Assembly (NCBI GenBank): GCA_965242915.1 | Contig: CBDETN010000023.1 | Coordinates: 1-64,000 of the forward strand | Source of the DNA: CAJXII01 sp965242915 | GTDB lineage: Bacteria > Campylobacterota > Campylobacteria > Campylobacterales > Arcobacteraceae | Direction: 5' to 3' | Length of the DNA: 64,000 nt | In this document: positions 24,868-33,868 of the stretch, piece after piece | Position numbering within the stretch: position 1 is the first letter of the stretch | Layout of the letters: each line of letters starts with the position of its first letter | Notes under the pieces: generated by a model | The model's database searches: none | What the model saw: the letters and a program-made list of their open reading frames with translations, nothing else | Told to the model about the DNA's origin: nothing | Program-made: the position numbers and the translations under genes

Positions 24868-25656
24868 ATGACTAAAGTAAAGTGTCCCGAATGTCCTAAG
24901 TGTTTACCCGGTTGGCTTGTACAATTTGGTGACCTTATGTCTCTTTTACTTTGTTTTTTTATCCTTTTGTTATCTATGGCAACTATGGATAAAAAGAAAG
25001 TTGAAGAATACTTTGAAATTATGAGACGAAGTATGGGATTTTTAGAAGGTGCAGAAGATACTGCTGCAGTTGAAAGAATGTCTCAAGCTGCAGCTCATGT
25101 CGGGATGAGTGAAGACGGTTCAACTGAGGATGAAGGCAGCGGCAGTGACGCTCAAGAATCGATGCAGGATATAGAAGAGATTGCACAAGAGTTTAATGAA
25201 GGATATGAAGCAGAATACAAAGAGGTAATTATTTCTAAGAAAGGAAATAATGAATTTTCTTTAGATATTCCATCTTCTTTGATGTTTGATGATGGAGAGT
25301 ATCAAATTAGTAATCCAAAAGCAAAGAAATTTATCGCTAAGCTTTCAAGAATTATTAGAACAATGCCTGAGGAGTTAGATATAGAAGTTATGGGATATGC
25401 AGGCAGTAACATTAATAATGATGATATACCTAGAGACAGCTGGGATATATCTGCTTTAAGAGCAATTGCTGTGGTAAAAGAATTAATACGAAATAGAATT
25501 GAGCCGGCTACTCTAAAAGTTTCTGCTTTTGGTTCTTATCGTCCCAAAACAGATGCTCAAAGTGACAATAGAAGAGTTGAGTTAAGATTTATTGCAGCAG
25601 AAAATAAGAATAAAGATATTCAAGAAGCAAATTTCTTTGATAGAATAAAGGAGTAG
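24868..25656 (+). CDS. motB: Stator protein MotB/PomB with OmpA-like domain
   Basis: The 262-residue protein has a short Cys-rich N-terminus (C6, C9, C12), then one membrane helix with the ion-binding aspartate D22 (QFGDLMSLLLCFFILLLS). A plug/linker region is acidic and Ser-rich. The C-terminal OmpA-like domain (about 150-250, GYAGSNINN, SALRAIAVVKELI, SDNRRVELRF) anchors peptidoglycan. The pattern is nearer PomB than proton MotB. Confidence 0.93.
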   Translation: MTKVKCPECPKCLPGWLVQFGDLMSLLLCFFILLLSMATMDKKKVEEYFEIMRRSMGFLEGAEDTAAVERMSQAAAHVGMSEDGSTEDEGSGSDAQESMQDIEEIAQEFNEGYEAEYKEVIISKKGNNEFSLDIPSSLMFDDGEYQISNPKAKKFIAKLSRIIRTMPEELDIEVMGYAGSNINNDDIPRDSWDISALRAIAVVKELIRNRIEPATLKVSAFGSYRPKTDAQSDNRRVELRFIAAENKNKDIQEANFFDRIKE

Positions 25657-25660
25657 AATA

Positions 25661-25954
25661 ATGCAAATATCCAATCAATTTACTGATATATCTATACTGA
25701 AACCAAATCAGTTTAAAGATATTAACAGTAATAGTGTAACTGAACAAAATTTGAAAAATGTATGTAATGATTTTGAAGCGTTTTTTATGAACCAATTGCT
25801 TGAAATATCATTAAAATCAACTAATGTTGCAGGAGAAGGTGTGGGATCAGATATTATTAAAGGTATGTATACAGATAGTATTTCCCGGAAATCTTCAGGA
25901 AGTTTAGGAATTAGTGATATGCTATATAAATTTTTAAGTGAGAATAAAAAATGA
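25661..25954 (+). CDS. flgJ: Rod-binding FlgJ-like protein (no muramidase)
   Basis: The 97-residue protein matches the rod-capping N-domain of FlgJ: CNDFEAFFMNQLLEISLKST, then IIKGMYTDSISRK and LGISDMLYKFL. The peptidoglycan hydrolase domain of enterobacterial FlgJ is absent, as usual in this phylum. It starts four bases after motB and its stop overlaps the next start (ATGA). Confidence 0.85.
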   Translation: MQISNQFTDISILKPNQFKDINSNSVTEQNLKNVCNDFEAFFMNQLLEISLKSTNVAGEGVGSDIIKGMYTDSISRKSSGSLGISDMLYKFLSENKK

Positions 25955-26328
25955 TACCGGATATAATAACAAAAATGATTGAAATAGTAGAGTTGCTAAA
26001 AAAAAGTATTCTTGATGATATAGAAGATGTAAGAAAAGCGAATCATGAAAAACTTTTGGATAGAAATGATATTAAATTAGAATATATGGAACAAATAGCT
26101 TCTTTAAAAGAGGAGTTAAATCAAAATTTAATTCACGAAGTGCAAGCAGGAGTTAATGTAGATAAATATAGAGAAGATGTAGATAGATTAGAAGTACATT
26201 TAATCCAATTGTCTAAATTAAATACTAAACTTGCAGCAATCGTTTTACCTGTAAAAGAGATGTATAGAGAGATTATTGAAGATATATCAAAAGCAAATGG
26301 CGGATCTTTATTTGAGGTTCGTGCTTAG
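25951..26328 (+). CDS. FlgN-like hook-associated protein chaperone
   Basis: The 125-residue protein is all-helical in character, with a typical FlgN size and pattern (LLKKSILDDIEDVRKANHEKLLDR, then LIQLSKLNTKLAAIVLP). FlgN escorts FlgK and FlgL to the export gate. Motifs are weak, so context (flgJ before, flgL and flhA in the cluster) carries much of the call. Overlaps flgJ by four bases and the next gene by one. Confidence 0.6.
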   Translation: MIPDIITKMIEIVELLKKSILDDIEDVRKANHEKLLDRNDIKLEYMEQIASLKEELNQNLIHEVQAGVNVDKYREDVDRLEVHLIQLSKLNTKLAAIVLPVKEMYREIIEDISKANGGSLFEVRA

Positions 26329-26732
26329 TGAAAAAATACCTTATTGTTTTAATACTTTTATCTGGAATACTAGAAGCTTCAATAGAAGTTATTAAGGTAT
26401 CTAAAAATATTAAATTTAAAGATAAAATTATAAAATCAGATATTTATATCGATAATGTTGATTTTAATAAAGTTAAAAGATTTTGTAAACCGATTACTAA
26501 AGAAGATTTGTCAACCAATGAATATCGTGCTAAAATTTATATAAAAAGAGGTAATATTATTTGTAAGAAAGATTTGTATAAATTAGAAAAAACAAATAAA
26601 GTGTTATTTAATTTTGGTTCAATTCAAATTGAAAGAAGTGGAAAAATTATACGAGAAACAAAAGAATATATTCGATTAAGAGATGATAATGGAAAAATTC
26701 AAAAGATATACAAAGATGGGAGAGTTCGATGA
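26328..26732 (+). CDS. Small secreted protein of unknown function (possibly FlgA-like)
   Basis: The 134-residue protein starts at GTG 26328, one base inside the preceding stop. It has a signal peptide (about 1-17, YLIVLILLSGILEA), two cysteines, and a Lys-rich body ending GKIQKIYKDGRVR. The middle (AKIYIKRGNIICKKDLYKLE) is faintly like the SAF fold of the P-ring chaperone FlgA, but the protein is shorter. It overlaps flhF by four bases. Function not established. Confidence 0.5.
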   Translation: MKKYLIVLILLSGILEASIEVIKVSKNIKFKDKIIKSDIYIDNVDFNKVKRFCKPITKEDLSTNEYRAKIYIKRGNIICKKDLYKLEKTNKVLFNFGSIQIERSGKIIRETKEYIRLRDDNGKIQKIYKDGRVR

Positions 26733-27895
26733 AAACTCTTTCATTTTTAGGTGAAACACCAACTATTGCATTAAGAAAGGCGCAGATTCACTGTGGTGAA
26801 GATGCTATAGTGATATATACTAAAAAGATATCTACAAAAGCTAAAGATAATGTAGATATGTATGAAATATTAGTAGGATTGGAAGATGAATCCCAAAATA
26901 CAGTAGAGCAGCAAACTATAAGTTCTAACAGCGTTCAGGATGATAAAACTGAAAATGCTTTAAAAGCACAGGTATATGATTTTAAAGCACAAATATTAAA
27001 AATGCAAGAATCCATTGATAATGTACAAAAAACGATATGGACTCCAAAAAGTCAACTTTTTGATTTAGACATACCCCCGGAATTTATAGATATGTATAGT
27101 TTATTTGAATTAAATGAATTTGATGAAGAGATGATTTATACAATCTTTAAAAAAACAATTAAACAATTACCTATGGCTTTTAAATCAAATACCAATAAAG
27201 TAAATGATTTCTTTAAATTGATATTGCGAAGATTAATACCTATAAAACATGAAGTACCATTGCAGACTAATCAAAAAAAGATTATGATGTTTGTAGGACC
27301 TACAGGGGTTGGAAAAACTACAACAATAGCAAAACTAGCAGCCAGATTTGCTTATAAAATGCCAATAAATTATAAAGTTGGAATTATAACTTTAGATTCA
27401 TTTAGGGTAGGTGCTATCGAACAATTAAAAGCTTATGCAAATATTATGAGATTACCTCTTGAGGTAGTTAAAAGAACTGAAGATTTAAGTGAAGCAATAT
27501 CTAGATTAAAAGATTGTCATTATATTTTAATAGACACAGCAGGCAGCAGCCAATATGATATGGATAAAATTGAGTTGATTAGTCAATATCAACAAAATCT
27601 TGATGAAAATATTTTGATTGAAAAAACTCTTGTATTGCCGGCAAATATTAAAACATCAGATTTACATGAAATTTATAATAAGTATGCTGTATTGGGTATT
27701 AATAATCTTAATTTTACAAAACTTGATGAAACAAAAAGTTTTGGAAGTTTAATATCTTTTACTCATAAATCTAAAAAATCTATCTCATTTTTATCAATTG
27801 GACAAAATGTACCTGATGATTTAATTGTAGCTGATGCATCTTTTTTAATAAATTGCTTTATGGATAGAAAATGTAGTAGGGATAAAATTGTTTAA
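26729..27895 (+). CDS. flhF: SRP-like GTPase FlhF
   Basis: FlhF is a polar membrane GTPase that fixes flagellar position. The 388-residue protein has the B domain start MKTLSFLGETPTIALRKAQ, a basic/variable linker and helical N domain, and the G domain (MMFVGPTGVGKTTTIAKL, LDSFRVGAIEQL, LIDTAGSS). The FlhF paralogue of Ffh is distinguished by this N-terminus and by the flhG that follows with an eight-base overlap. Confidence 0.95.
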   Translation: MKTLSFLGETPTIALRKAQIHCGEDAIVIYTKKISTKAKDNVDMYEILVGLEDESQNTVEQQTISSNSVQDDKTENALKAQVYDFKAQILKMQESIDNVQKTIWTPKSQLFDLDIPPEFIDMYSLFELNEFDEEMIYTIFKKTIKQLPMAFKSNTNKVNDFFKLILRRLIPIKHEVPLQTNQKKIMMFVGPTGVGKTTTIAKLAARFAYKMPINYKVGIITLDSFRVGAIEQLKAYANIMRLPLEVVKRTEDLSEAISRLKDCHYILIDTAGSSQYDMDKIELISQYQQNLDENILIEKTLVLPANIKTSDLHEIYNKYAVLGINNLNFTKLDETKSFGSLISFTHKSKKSISFLSIGQNVPDDLIVADASFLINCFMDRKCSRDKIV

Positions 27896-28721
27896 TCAAA
27901 TTTCGCAACAAGCACAAAATTTAGTTTCTTTAACTACAAAATCTGCCGCTAGTAAATCTAAAACTAAGGTTATAGCTATCACATCCGGAAAAGGCGGTGT
28001 AGGAAAATCTACTATTACGGCAAATATGGCATTTGTATTGTCCCAAAAAGGTTACAATGTAGCTGTACTTGATGCTGATATTGGTTTAGCAAATATGCAG
28101 GTTTTGCTTAATGTAAGACCTGCTAAAACATTTTTTGATTATATTGACGGACACTCATCTTTAGAAGAAATTTTGATTCCGACACAGTATGATAATATTA
28201 CTTTATGTGCAGGTAAGAGCGGCTACGAATATACAAAAAATACTAATAGCTTAGTATTTTCAAGAGTTGTTACTCAAATTGTCCAACTTGACAGCTATGA
28301 TATTTTACTTATAGATACAGGAGCTGGATTAAATGAATATGTACAGGAATTTTTAGATATATCTGATGAGATTTTAGCTATTACTACAACAGACCCTAGT
28401 GCAATTACAGATGCTTATGCTTTAATTAAAATGCTAAGTAAGACTAAGAAGAAGTTGTTAATATGTTTTAATCATACTAAAAATTATACAATTGGTGATA
28501 CAATTACAAATTCAATTAAAGATTTATCACAAAAAAATAGATTAAACAAGAATTTTATGGTAAAATATATAGGGAGTATAAGTAGTACACAAAATATTCA
28601 AAAGGCAGGAAGACGAAGATTACTTTTTGTTAATGAATTTAAATATGATGTTGCTACTGTTGACTTGGAGAATGTAGTGGATAAATTATTGAGAGAGTTG
28701 GAAAAGGTGAAAAAATGGTAA
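27888..28721 (+). CDS. flhG: MinD-like ATPase FlhG (FleN/YlxH)
   Basis: FlhG controls flagellar number and works with FlhF. The 277-residue protein begins at TTG 27888 with an N-terminal Gln-rich helix (SQQAQNLVSL) like the FlhF-activating peptide, then the deviant Walker A TSGKGGVGKSTITANMA, LDADIGLANMQVLL and IDTGAGLN. A C-terminal amphipathic helix (LRELEKVKKW) could bind membrane. Overlaps flhF and the next gene. Confidence 0.94.
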   Translation: MFNQISQQAQNLVSLTTKSAASKSKTKVIAITSGKGGVGKSTITANMAFVLSQKGYNVAVLDADIGLANMQVLLNVRPAKTFFDYIDGHSSLEEILIPTQYDNITLCAGKSGYEYTKNTNSLVFSRVVTQIVQLDSYDILLIDTGAGLNEYVQEFLDISDEILAITTTDPSAITDAYALIKMLSKTKKKLLICFNHTKNYTIGDTITNSIKDLSQKNRLNKNFMVKYIGSISSTQNIQKAGRRRLLFVNEFKYDVATVDLENVVDKLLRELEKVKKW

Positions 28722-29041
28722 TTCAGAATTTCTCTCGGCAAATAATTGAGGGTGGTATTTTTCGTGCGTATATTGCCGCTGGTTTTTTTGCAACTTTAAT
28801 ATTTTTTGTCTTAAATTCTCATTTGTTTACACCGTTTGAAATGATGTTTGGTACAATTATTGTCACAATAGCATTTAAAGGGATATCAAATATGATGATC
28901 TCTTTGGTTATTTTGTTATTTAATTTACAAGGTACACATGATGAACAAGCATTTAAAATAGCAGAAGATAAATTGGATCTGTTAATGCATCAAATGAAAA
29001 TGAATACAGTAGAATCAAGAGATTCTAAAAATACGAAATAG
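28715..29041 (+). CDS. Small two-span membrane protein, unknown
   Basis: The 108-residue protein has two hydrophobic helices (about 18-34, YIAAGFFATLIFFVLNS; about 42-70, FGTIIVTIAFKGISNMMISL). The C-terminal third is hydrophilic. No family recognised. It overlaps flhG by seven bases and is followed by fliE, so it is cotranslated with the number-control ATPase; a part in placement or export is possible but unproven. Confidence 0.55.
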   Translation: MVIQNFSRQIIEGGIFRAYIAAGFFATLIFFVLNSHLFTPFEMMFGTIIVTIAFKGISNMMISLVILLFNLQGTHDEQAFKIAEDKLDLLMHQMKMNTVESRDSKNTK

Positions 29042-29053
29042 GAGGATAAGGAT

Positions 29054-29359
29054 ATGAATCTTGGTGAAGTTTTAAGTTCTGTTGGATCAATCAGTGGTCA
29101 AAGTATGACATTGAAGCCAGAATCTGAAAAGATAGAAGGCAGTTCTTTTTCTGATGTTTTAAAAACTGCTATGGGTGATATAAATACTCAGCAGGTAGAG
29201 GCGTATGATGCGATGAAGAGTATCGCTACAGGAAAAGTTGAAAACTTGCAAGAAGCTATTCAGCAAATTGAAGAAGCTGAGTTGAGTTTAAAGTTAGGTC
29301 TTGAAGTGAAGAATAAAGCGCTAGGGGCATATAAGCAAATTATGGCAATGCAGATTTAA
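29054..29359 (+). CDS. fliE: Flagellar MS-ring/rod adaptor FliE
   Basis: FliE joins the MS ring to the rod. The 101-residue protein shows SSFSDVLKTAMGDINTQQVEA and the end LSLKLGLEVKNKALGAYKQI, both typical. AGGAGGATAAGG precedes ATG 29054. flgC follows after 14 bases. Confidence 0.92.
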   Translation: MNLGEVLSSVGSISGQSMTLKPESEKIEGSSFSDVLKTAMGDINTQQVEAYDAMKSIATGKVENLQEAIQQIEEAELSLKLGLEVKNKALGAYKQIMAMQI

Positions 29360-29373
29360 GAAAGGGATAAAAT

Positions 29374-29829
29374 ATGGGTTTCTTTGATGGTTATAATATA
29401 GCGACATCCGGTATGTCAGCACAACGAACTAGAATTAATATTGTAAGTGCAAATATTGCAAATGCACAAACAACTCATACTGAAAATGGTGGTCCATATA
29501 AGAAACAAAATGTGGTATTTGAAGAACTTCTTTTGGATAATGTAAAAAATAACAATAAAAATGAAAGTTTTGGTAATACAAATGCTAATATTTCAAATTT
29601 AAGAGGCGTTGGAGTTAAAGAGATACTTGATAGTAAGGCTAAACCTATGCTGAAATATGAACCGCAACATCCAGATGCCAATAAAGATGGTTATGTAGCA
29701 TATCCAAATATAAATCCAGTAATTGAGATGGTAGATTTAATTGAAGCTATGAGATCTTATGAAGCAAATGTGGCAGCTTTTCAACAACAAAAGGCTATGG
29801 ATATGAAAACCTTAGATTTATTAAAGTAA
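29374..29829 (+). CDS. flgC: Flagellar proximal rod protein FlgC
   Basis: The 151-residue protein has GYNIATSGMSAQRTRINIVS and SANIANAQTTHTENGGPYKK at its start, and ends NPVIEMVDLIEAMRSYEANV, all FlgC features. It pairs functionally with FlgB, which is encoded 18 kb upstream, so the usual flgBC-fliE operon is split. Confidence 0.94.
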   Translation: MGFFDGYNIATSGMSAQRTRINIVSANIANAQTTHTENGGPYKKQNVVFEELLLDNVKNNNKNESFGNTNANISNLRGVGVKEILDSKAKPMLKYEPQHPDANKDGYVAYPNINPVIEMVDLIEAMRSYEANVAAFQQQKAMDMKTLDLLK

Positions 29830-29842
29830 AAGGATGATATAG

Positions 29843-32023
29843 ATGTCAGTTGACTTTACAGGTACAAATATAGAAGCTAAACCAACAAAAGTAAAGCAAT
29901 CAGTACTTTCAACTGGTGATTTATCTAGTACAAAATCCAATGAAGTAAAAGAAAAACCATCTCTATTTGATAAACTTTTAGGTTCTGCAAAACAAGTGCA
30001 AAAAGATACTTCTACCAAAAAAGATGATGTTTTAACCAAGAGTGAAAAAACCAACAATACTGCAACAAAACAAGATAAAGATTCAATACAAACTAAGAGC
30101 GATAAAACAAGTAAGATAACTGCGGATAAGAATATTAAGGAACCATCTTTACTTGATAAAATGATTATGGATGCGAAAAAAGTGCTTGCTTCAAAAGATA
30201 AAAATATAGAAATTTCAAAAGATATTAAGAGTGAAAATAAAACTAAAGATATTCCAGTAAAAGAAGAAATTGTTACAAAAGATAAAAAGAATGAAACTGC
30301 TGCTGCTTCAAAAGATAAAAATATAGAAATTTCAAAAGATATTAAGAGTGAAAATAAAACTAAAGATATTCCAGTAAAAGAAGAAATCGTTACAAAAGAT
30401 AAAAAGAATGAAACTGCTGCTGCTTCAAAAGATAAAAATATAGAAATTTCAAAAGATATTAAGAGTGAAAATAAAACTAAAGATATTCCAGTAAAAGAAG
30501 AAATCGTTACAAAAGATAAAAAGAATGAAACTGCTGCTGCTTCAAAAGATAAAAATATAGAAATTTCAAAAGATATTAAGAGTGAAAATAAAACTAAAGA
30601 TATTCCAGTAAAAGAAGAAATCGTTACAAAAGATAAAAAGAATGAAACTGCTGCTGCTTCAAAAGATAAAAATATAGAAATTTCAAAAGATATTAAGAGT
30701 GAAAATAAAACTAAAGATATTCCAGTAAAAGAAGAAATCGTTACAAAAGATAAAAAGAATGAAACTGCTGCTGCTTCAAAAGATAAAAATATAGAAATTT
30801 CAAAAGATATTAAGAGTGAAAATAAAACTAAATATATCCCAGTAAAAGAGGAGATAGTTGAAACAAACAATAAATCTGATATAACTACATTAAAAGATAA
30901 AAATGAGAATTTAGTTGATAATACTGAATATAAAGATGATATAAAAGCCATTTCATCAGATAAACCATCATTATTTAACTCAATTATAAATGAGTTACCA
31001 AAAGAAGTTAGAAAGAATATTGTAGATGATATAAAAGAGATAAAGTTATCTAGTAAACAATTGATATCAGAATCTAAAGTTCAACAAACAAAGATAGATT
31101 TATCAAAAGACACAAAGCAAACAATAACAAAACAACAATTAGAAAAAACAAATGTTAATATTACACAAAAAGACAATATATCTGCGAATATGTTTTTAGG
31201 GGCACAAAAAAATGCCAATGAACTAGGTAAAATTCAGAAGATTACCCAGAGTAAAAAAGTTTTAGAAGAGATAAAAACAACAACAGGAGTTAAAAAAAGT
31301 GCAGATATTTTAGAGTTGAATGCTACAGATATTGAAATAACTACTGATAGTGGTGAAAAAAAGATAGAAGTTGTGAAAAAAGATACACAAATAAAATCTA
31401 TAAACAGTTTTTTAGATAAATTAATATTAGAACAAAATAAGCATATTAAAAATCTAATAAATCAACCAACAACTGTTTTTCCTACTGCTTCTAAAATAAT
31501 AGAAAAAGAAAAAGCTCAAACATCTGAATCAACTAAAATAAAAGAGACAATTGAATTAACTGTGCCAAATAATGTTGCTCAGATTTTTACAAGTAAAATT
31601 ATAGGAGCTAGACAACAAGTTGGAAGCTTTATGAGTGAAGTTGCAAGAAATATGTATTTAAATTATAAGCCGCCGGTTACTACATTTAGATTTAATCTAA
31701 ATCCTGCTAGTTTAGGTAGTATTTCGATTAGGCTAAAGAGTAATAAAGCCCAAAAAAGTATGAGTGTATCTATGAATATGTCAAGTACTGCTACACTGGA
31801 ATCTTTTATAGACAATAAAGCCTCTTTGCAAAGCGCATTACAAAGGAATTTTAGCGAGACTGGTTCAAATATATCATTAAGTTTTGGTATGCAAAGTGAC
31901 TCTTCAAATCATGCTTTTGAACAAGCAAAACAAGAACAGAATAATAACCAATCGCAAGATATTTATACAGAACAAACTTTAATTGATGATGAGATAATAC
32001 AAGATACTCAAGATTATATGTAA
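29843..32023 (+). CDS. fliK: Hook-length control protein FliK with tandem repeats
   Basis: FliK measures the hook and switches export specificity. The 726-residue protein has a Lys/Thr/Asp-rich disordered N-terminal ruler holding six 39-residue repeats (from residue 116), and a compact C-terminal domain (about 610-690) with the family pattern FRFNLNPASLGSISIRL. FliK of this size would fit long hooks. The export gene fliR follows. The identification rests on the C-terminal motif and position. Confidence 0.88.
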   Translation: MSVDFTGTNIEAKPTKVKQSVLSTGDLSSTKSNEVKEKPSLFDKLLGSAKQVQKDTSTKKDDVLTKSEKTNNTATKQDKDSIQTKSDKTSKITADKNIKEPSLLDKMIMDAKKVLASKDKNIEISKDIKSENKTKDIPVKEEIVTKDKKNETAAASKDKNIEISKDIKSENKTKDIPVKEEIVTKDKKNETAAASKDKNIEISKDIKSENKTKDIPVKEEIVTKDKKNETAAASKDKNIEISKDIKSENKTKDIPVKEEIVTKDKKNETAAASKDKNIEISKDIKSENKTKDIPVKEEIVTKDKKNETAAASKDKNIEISKDIKSENKTKYIPVKEEIVETNNKSDITTLKDKNENLVDNTEYKDDIKAISSDKPSLFNSIINELPKEVRKNIVDDIKEIKLSSKQLISESKVQQTKIDLSKDTKQTITKQQLEKTNVNITQKDNISANMFLGAQKNANELGKIQKITQSKKVLEEIKTTTGVKKSADILELNATDIEITTDSGEKKIEVVKKDTQIKSINSFLDKLILEQNKHIKNLINQPTTVFPTASKIIEKEKAQTSESTKIKETIELTVPNNVAQIFTSKIIGARQQVGSFMSEVARNMYLNYKPPVTTFRFNLNPASLGSISIRLKSNKAQKSMSVSMNMSSTATLESFIDNKASLQSALQRNFSETGSNISLSFGMQSDSSNHAFEQAKQEQNNNQSQDIYTEQTLIDDEIIQDTQDYM
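30188..30858 (+). repeat. 117-bp in-frame tandem repeats in fliK
   Basis: Copies begin at 30188, 30305, 30422, 30539, 30656 and 30773. Each encodes 39 residues opening ASKDKNIEISKD. Copies 2 to 5 are almost identical at DNA level, copy 1 differs at single bases, and copy 6 diverges after about 60 bases. Identity this high implies recent duplication or ongoing homogenisation. Confidence 0.95.
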
Positions 32024-32035
32024 AGATATTTTATA

Positions 32036-32788
32036 GTGGAAGCTTTAGTATCTTTAATTGACCAGCCGACAGTTTTAGCTTTTTCATTATTATTAGCTAG
32101 AGTATTGGCATTTATGGCTTTTATGCCAATATTTGGACATAAGTCAGTTAATCCAACTATACGAATAGCGCTTTCATTTTATTTTACATTATTTTTATTT
32201 CCATTAGTAGATTATGATATCAGTGTTATAGGGCAGGATAAATTTATTTTAGCATTGCTTAGTGAAGCCACACTAGGTCTAATCGCATCATTTTTTGTTC
32301 AAATTATATTTTCAGCTATTCAAATTATTGGAGATTTAATAGGTTATGCGACAGCTTTATCTATGGCAAATATGTTTGACCCGGCAACAGGTACCCAGCA
32401 AGGGATTGTAAGCAGATTTTTATATATGATTGTTTTAGTTTTGTATTTTCAAACAGGTATGTATGAAGTTACTTTAATAATGTTAAGTGAAAGTTTTGGA
32501 CTTATTGAATTAGGCACTTTTGATCTTTTTTCTTATGACGGTATATCAATTGCTATAAAAGAAGTTACCAATATGTTTTCTTTTGCATTTTCTTTTGCAT
32601 TTCCTTTATTTTTTATAGGATTTATTATGGATATTTATTATGGATATGGTACAAAATCTATGCCGGCATTTTCTCCGTTTGTAATCACATTTCAAATAAA
32701 ATTTACATTAATATTTATTTTTATGATGCTTGGTTTTGAAATATTTGCAGATGCATTTAAAGCATATTTTATGAATAAATTTTATTAA
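32036..32788 (+). CDS. fliR: Flagellar export protein FliR
   Basis: FliR is part of the export gate with FliP and FliQ. The 250-residue protein is hydrophobic with about six spans and begins TVLAFSLLLARVLAFMAFMPIFG, close to the family pattern. The middle QIIGDLIGYATALSMANMFDP is typical. It begins at GTG 32036 with no strong ribosome site, which suggests coupling to fliK. fliP and fliQ are not in the window. Confidence 0.92.
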   Translation: MEALVSLIDQPTVLAFSLLLARVLAFMAFMPIFGHKSVNPTIRIALSFYFTLFLFPLVDYDISVIGQDKFILALLSEATLGLIASFFVQIIFSAIQIIGDLIGYATALSMANMFDPATGTQQGIVSRFLYMIVLVLYFQTGMYEVTLIMLSESFGLIELGTFDLFSYDGISIAIKEVTNMFSFAFSFAFPLFFIGFIMDIYYGYGTKSMPAFSPFVITFQIKFTLIFIFMMLGFEIFADAFKAYFMNKFY

Positions 32789-32807
32789 GAAAAAGGAGGG
32801 GTAAAAT

Positions 32808-33857
32808 ATGGCAGATGATGAAGATGAGAAAACCGAAGAACCCACCTCCAAAAAGATTGAAGAAGCAAGAGAAAAAGGAAATGTAGGTAAATCATCTGAA
32901 GTACCAGGTGCTGCTATATTATTTTTTTGTTCAATATATTTATTGTTTTTTTCACAACAAATGTTTATTGAATTACAAAAAATGATGTTATATATTTTTA
33001 GTTTTATAGGTCATGATATGGATGGTACAATATACTTTACCATAACATATACTGTAATTACCTCTTTACTTTCTGCTTTAACACCTTTCTTTATTCTAGT
33101 GCTTGTAATGGCTTTTGCTTTTAATGTAATACAGTTTGGTTTTATATTTACTCCGTTAAAGTTAGAATTTAGCAAACTTAATCCAGTAAGTGGAATAAAA
33201 AATGTTTTTAGTATGAAAAAAATATTGGAAGCTTTGAAGCTTATGGTAAAATTAACTATTATTATTATAGTGATGTATGTTATTGTTTTATTTGTAGCAA
33301 AAGATATTTTGGCAATGATGGATATGGGAATTGGTGCTTCAATTAATGAAATTATAAAATTAACCGGATATTTTATAGCAGCTATTTTGTTAATTATAAT
33401 CATTTTTGCTATAATAGATTTTTATTTTACAAAATATTATTATATTAAGTCTTTAAAAATGTCAAAACAAGAGATTAAAGATGAACATAAGCAGATGGAT
33501 GGAAATCCAGAGATAAAAGGTAGAATTAGAAGTATTCAGAGGAAAATGGCTATGCAAAGAATGATGAGTGATGTAAAAGAGGCTGATGTTGTTATTACAA
33601 ATCCTACTCATTATGCAGTAGCATTAAAATATGAACAAGGCACAGCAGCTGCACCAAAAGTAATAGCAAAAGGTATTAATTTTATAGCATTAAAAATAAA
33701 GGATATTGCCAGAGAAAATGATATTCCGATAATAGAGAATCCTGCAATGGCAAGAGCCCTTCATGATCAAATAGAAGTAGGTCAAGAGATACCGGAAGAG
33801 TTTTATCGGGCAATTGCAGATATTTTTAGTTATATATATAATTTAAAAAAACAATAA
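32808..33857 (+). CDS. flhB: Flagellar export switch protein FlhB
   Basis: FlhB changes export from hook to filament proteins. The 349-residue protein starts EKTEEPTSKKIEEAREKGNV, has four spans (about 28-210), and keeps the self-cleavage motif N265-P-T-H268. The DQIEVGQEIPEEFYRAIADI tail is characteristic. AAGGAGGGG precedes the ATG. It sits after fliR. Confidence 0.96.
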   Translation: MADDEDEKTEEPTSKKIEEAREKGNVGKSSEVPGAAILFFCSIYLLFFSQQMFIELQKMMLYIFSFIGHDMDGTIYFTITYTVITSLLSALTPFFILVLVMAFAFNVIQFGFIFTPLKLEFSKLNPVSGIKNVFSMKKILEALKLMVKLTIIIIVMYVIVLFVAKDILAMMDMGIGASINEIIKLTGYFIAAILLIIIIFAIIDFYFTKYYYIKSLKMSKQEIKDEHKQMDGNPEIKGRIRSIQRKMAMQRMMSDVKEADVVITNPTHYAVALKYEQGTAAAPKVIAKGINFIALKIKDIARENDIPIIENPAMARALHDQIEVGQEIPEEFYRAIADIFSYIYNLKKQ

Positions 33858-33868
33858 ATAGGAAATTT

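Noticed and set aside
30188..30858. Regular repeats as a possible CRISPR array
   Set aside because: The unit is 117 bases with no variable spacers and lies in frame within fliK, so it is a coding tandem repeat.
29821..30951. Long minus-strand open frame (376 codons) opposite fliK
   Set aside because: It is the mirror of the Lys/Asp-rich repeats, which contain no stop triplets on the opposite strand. There is no ribosome site, and the plus frame has a known family domain.
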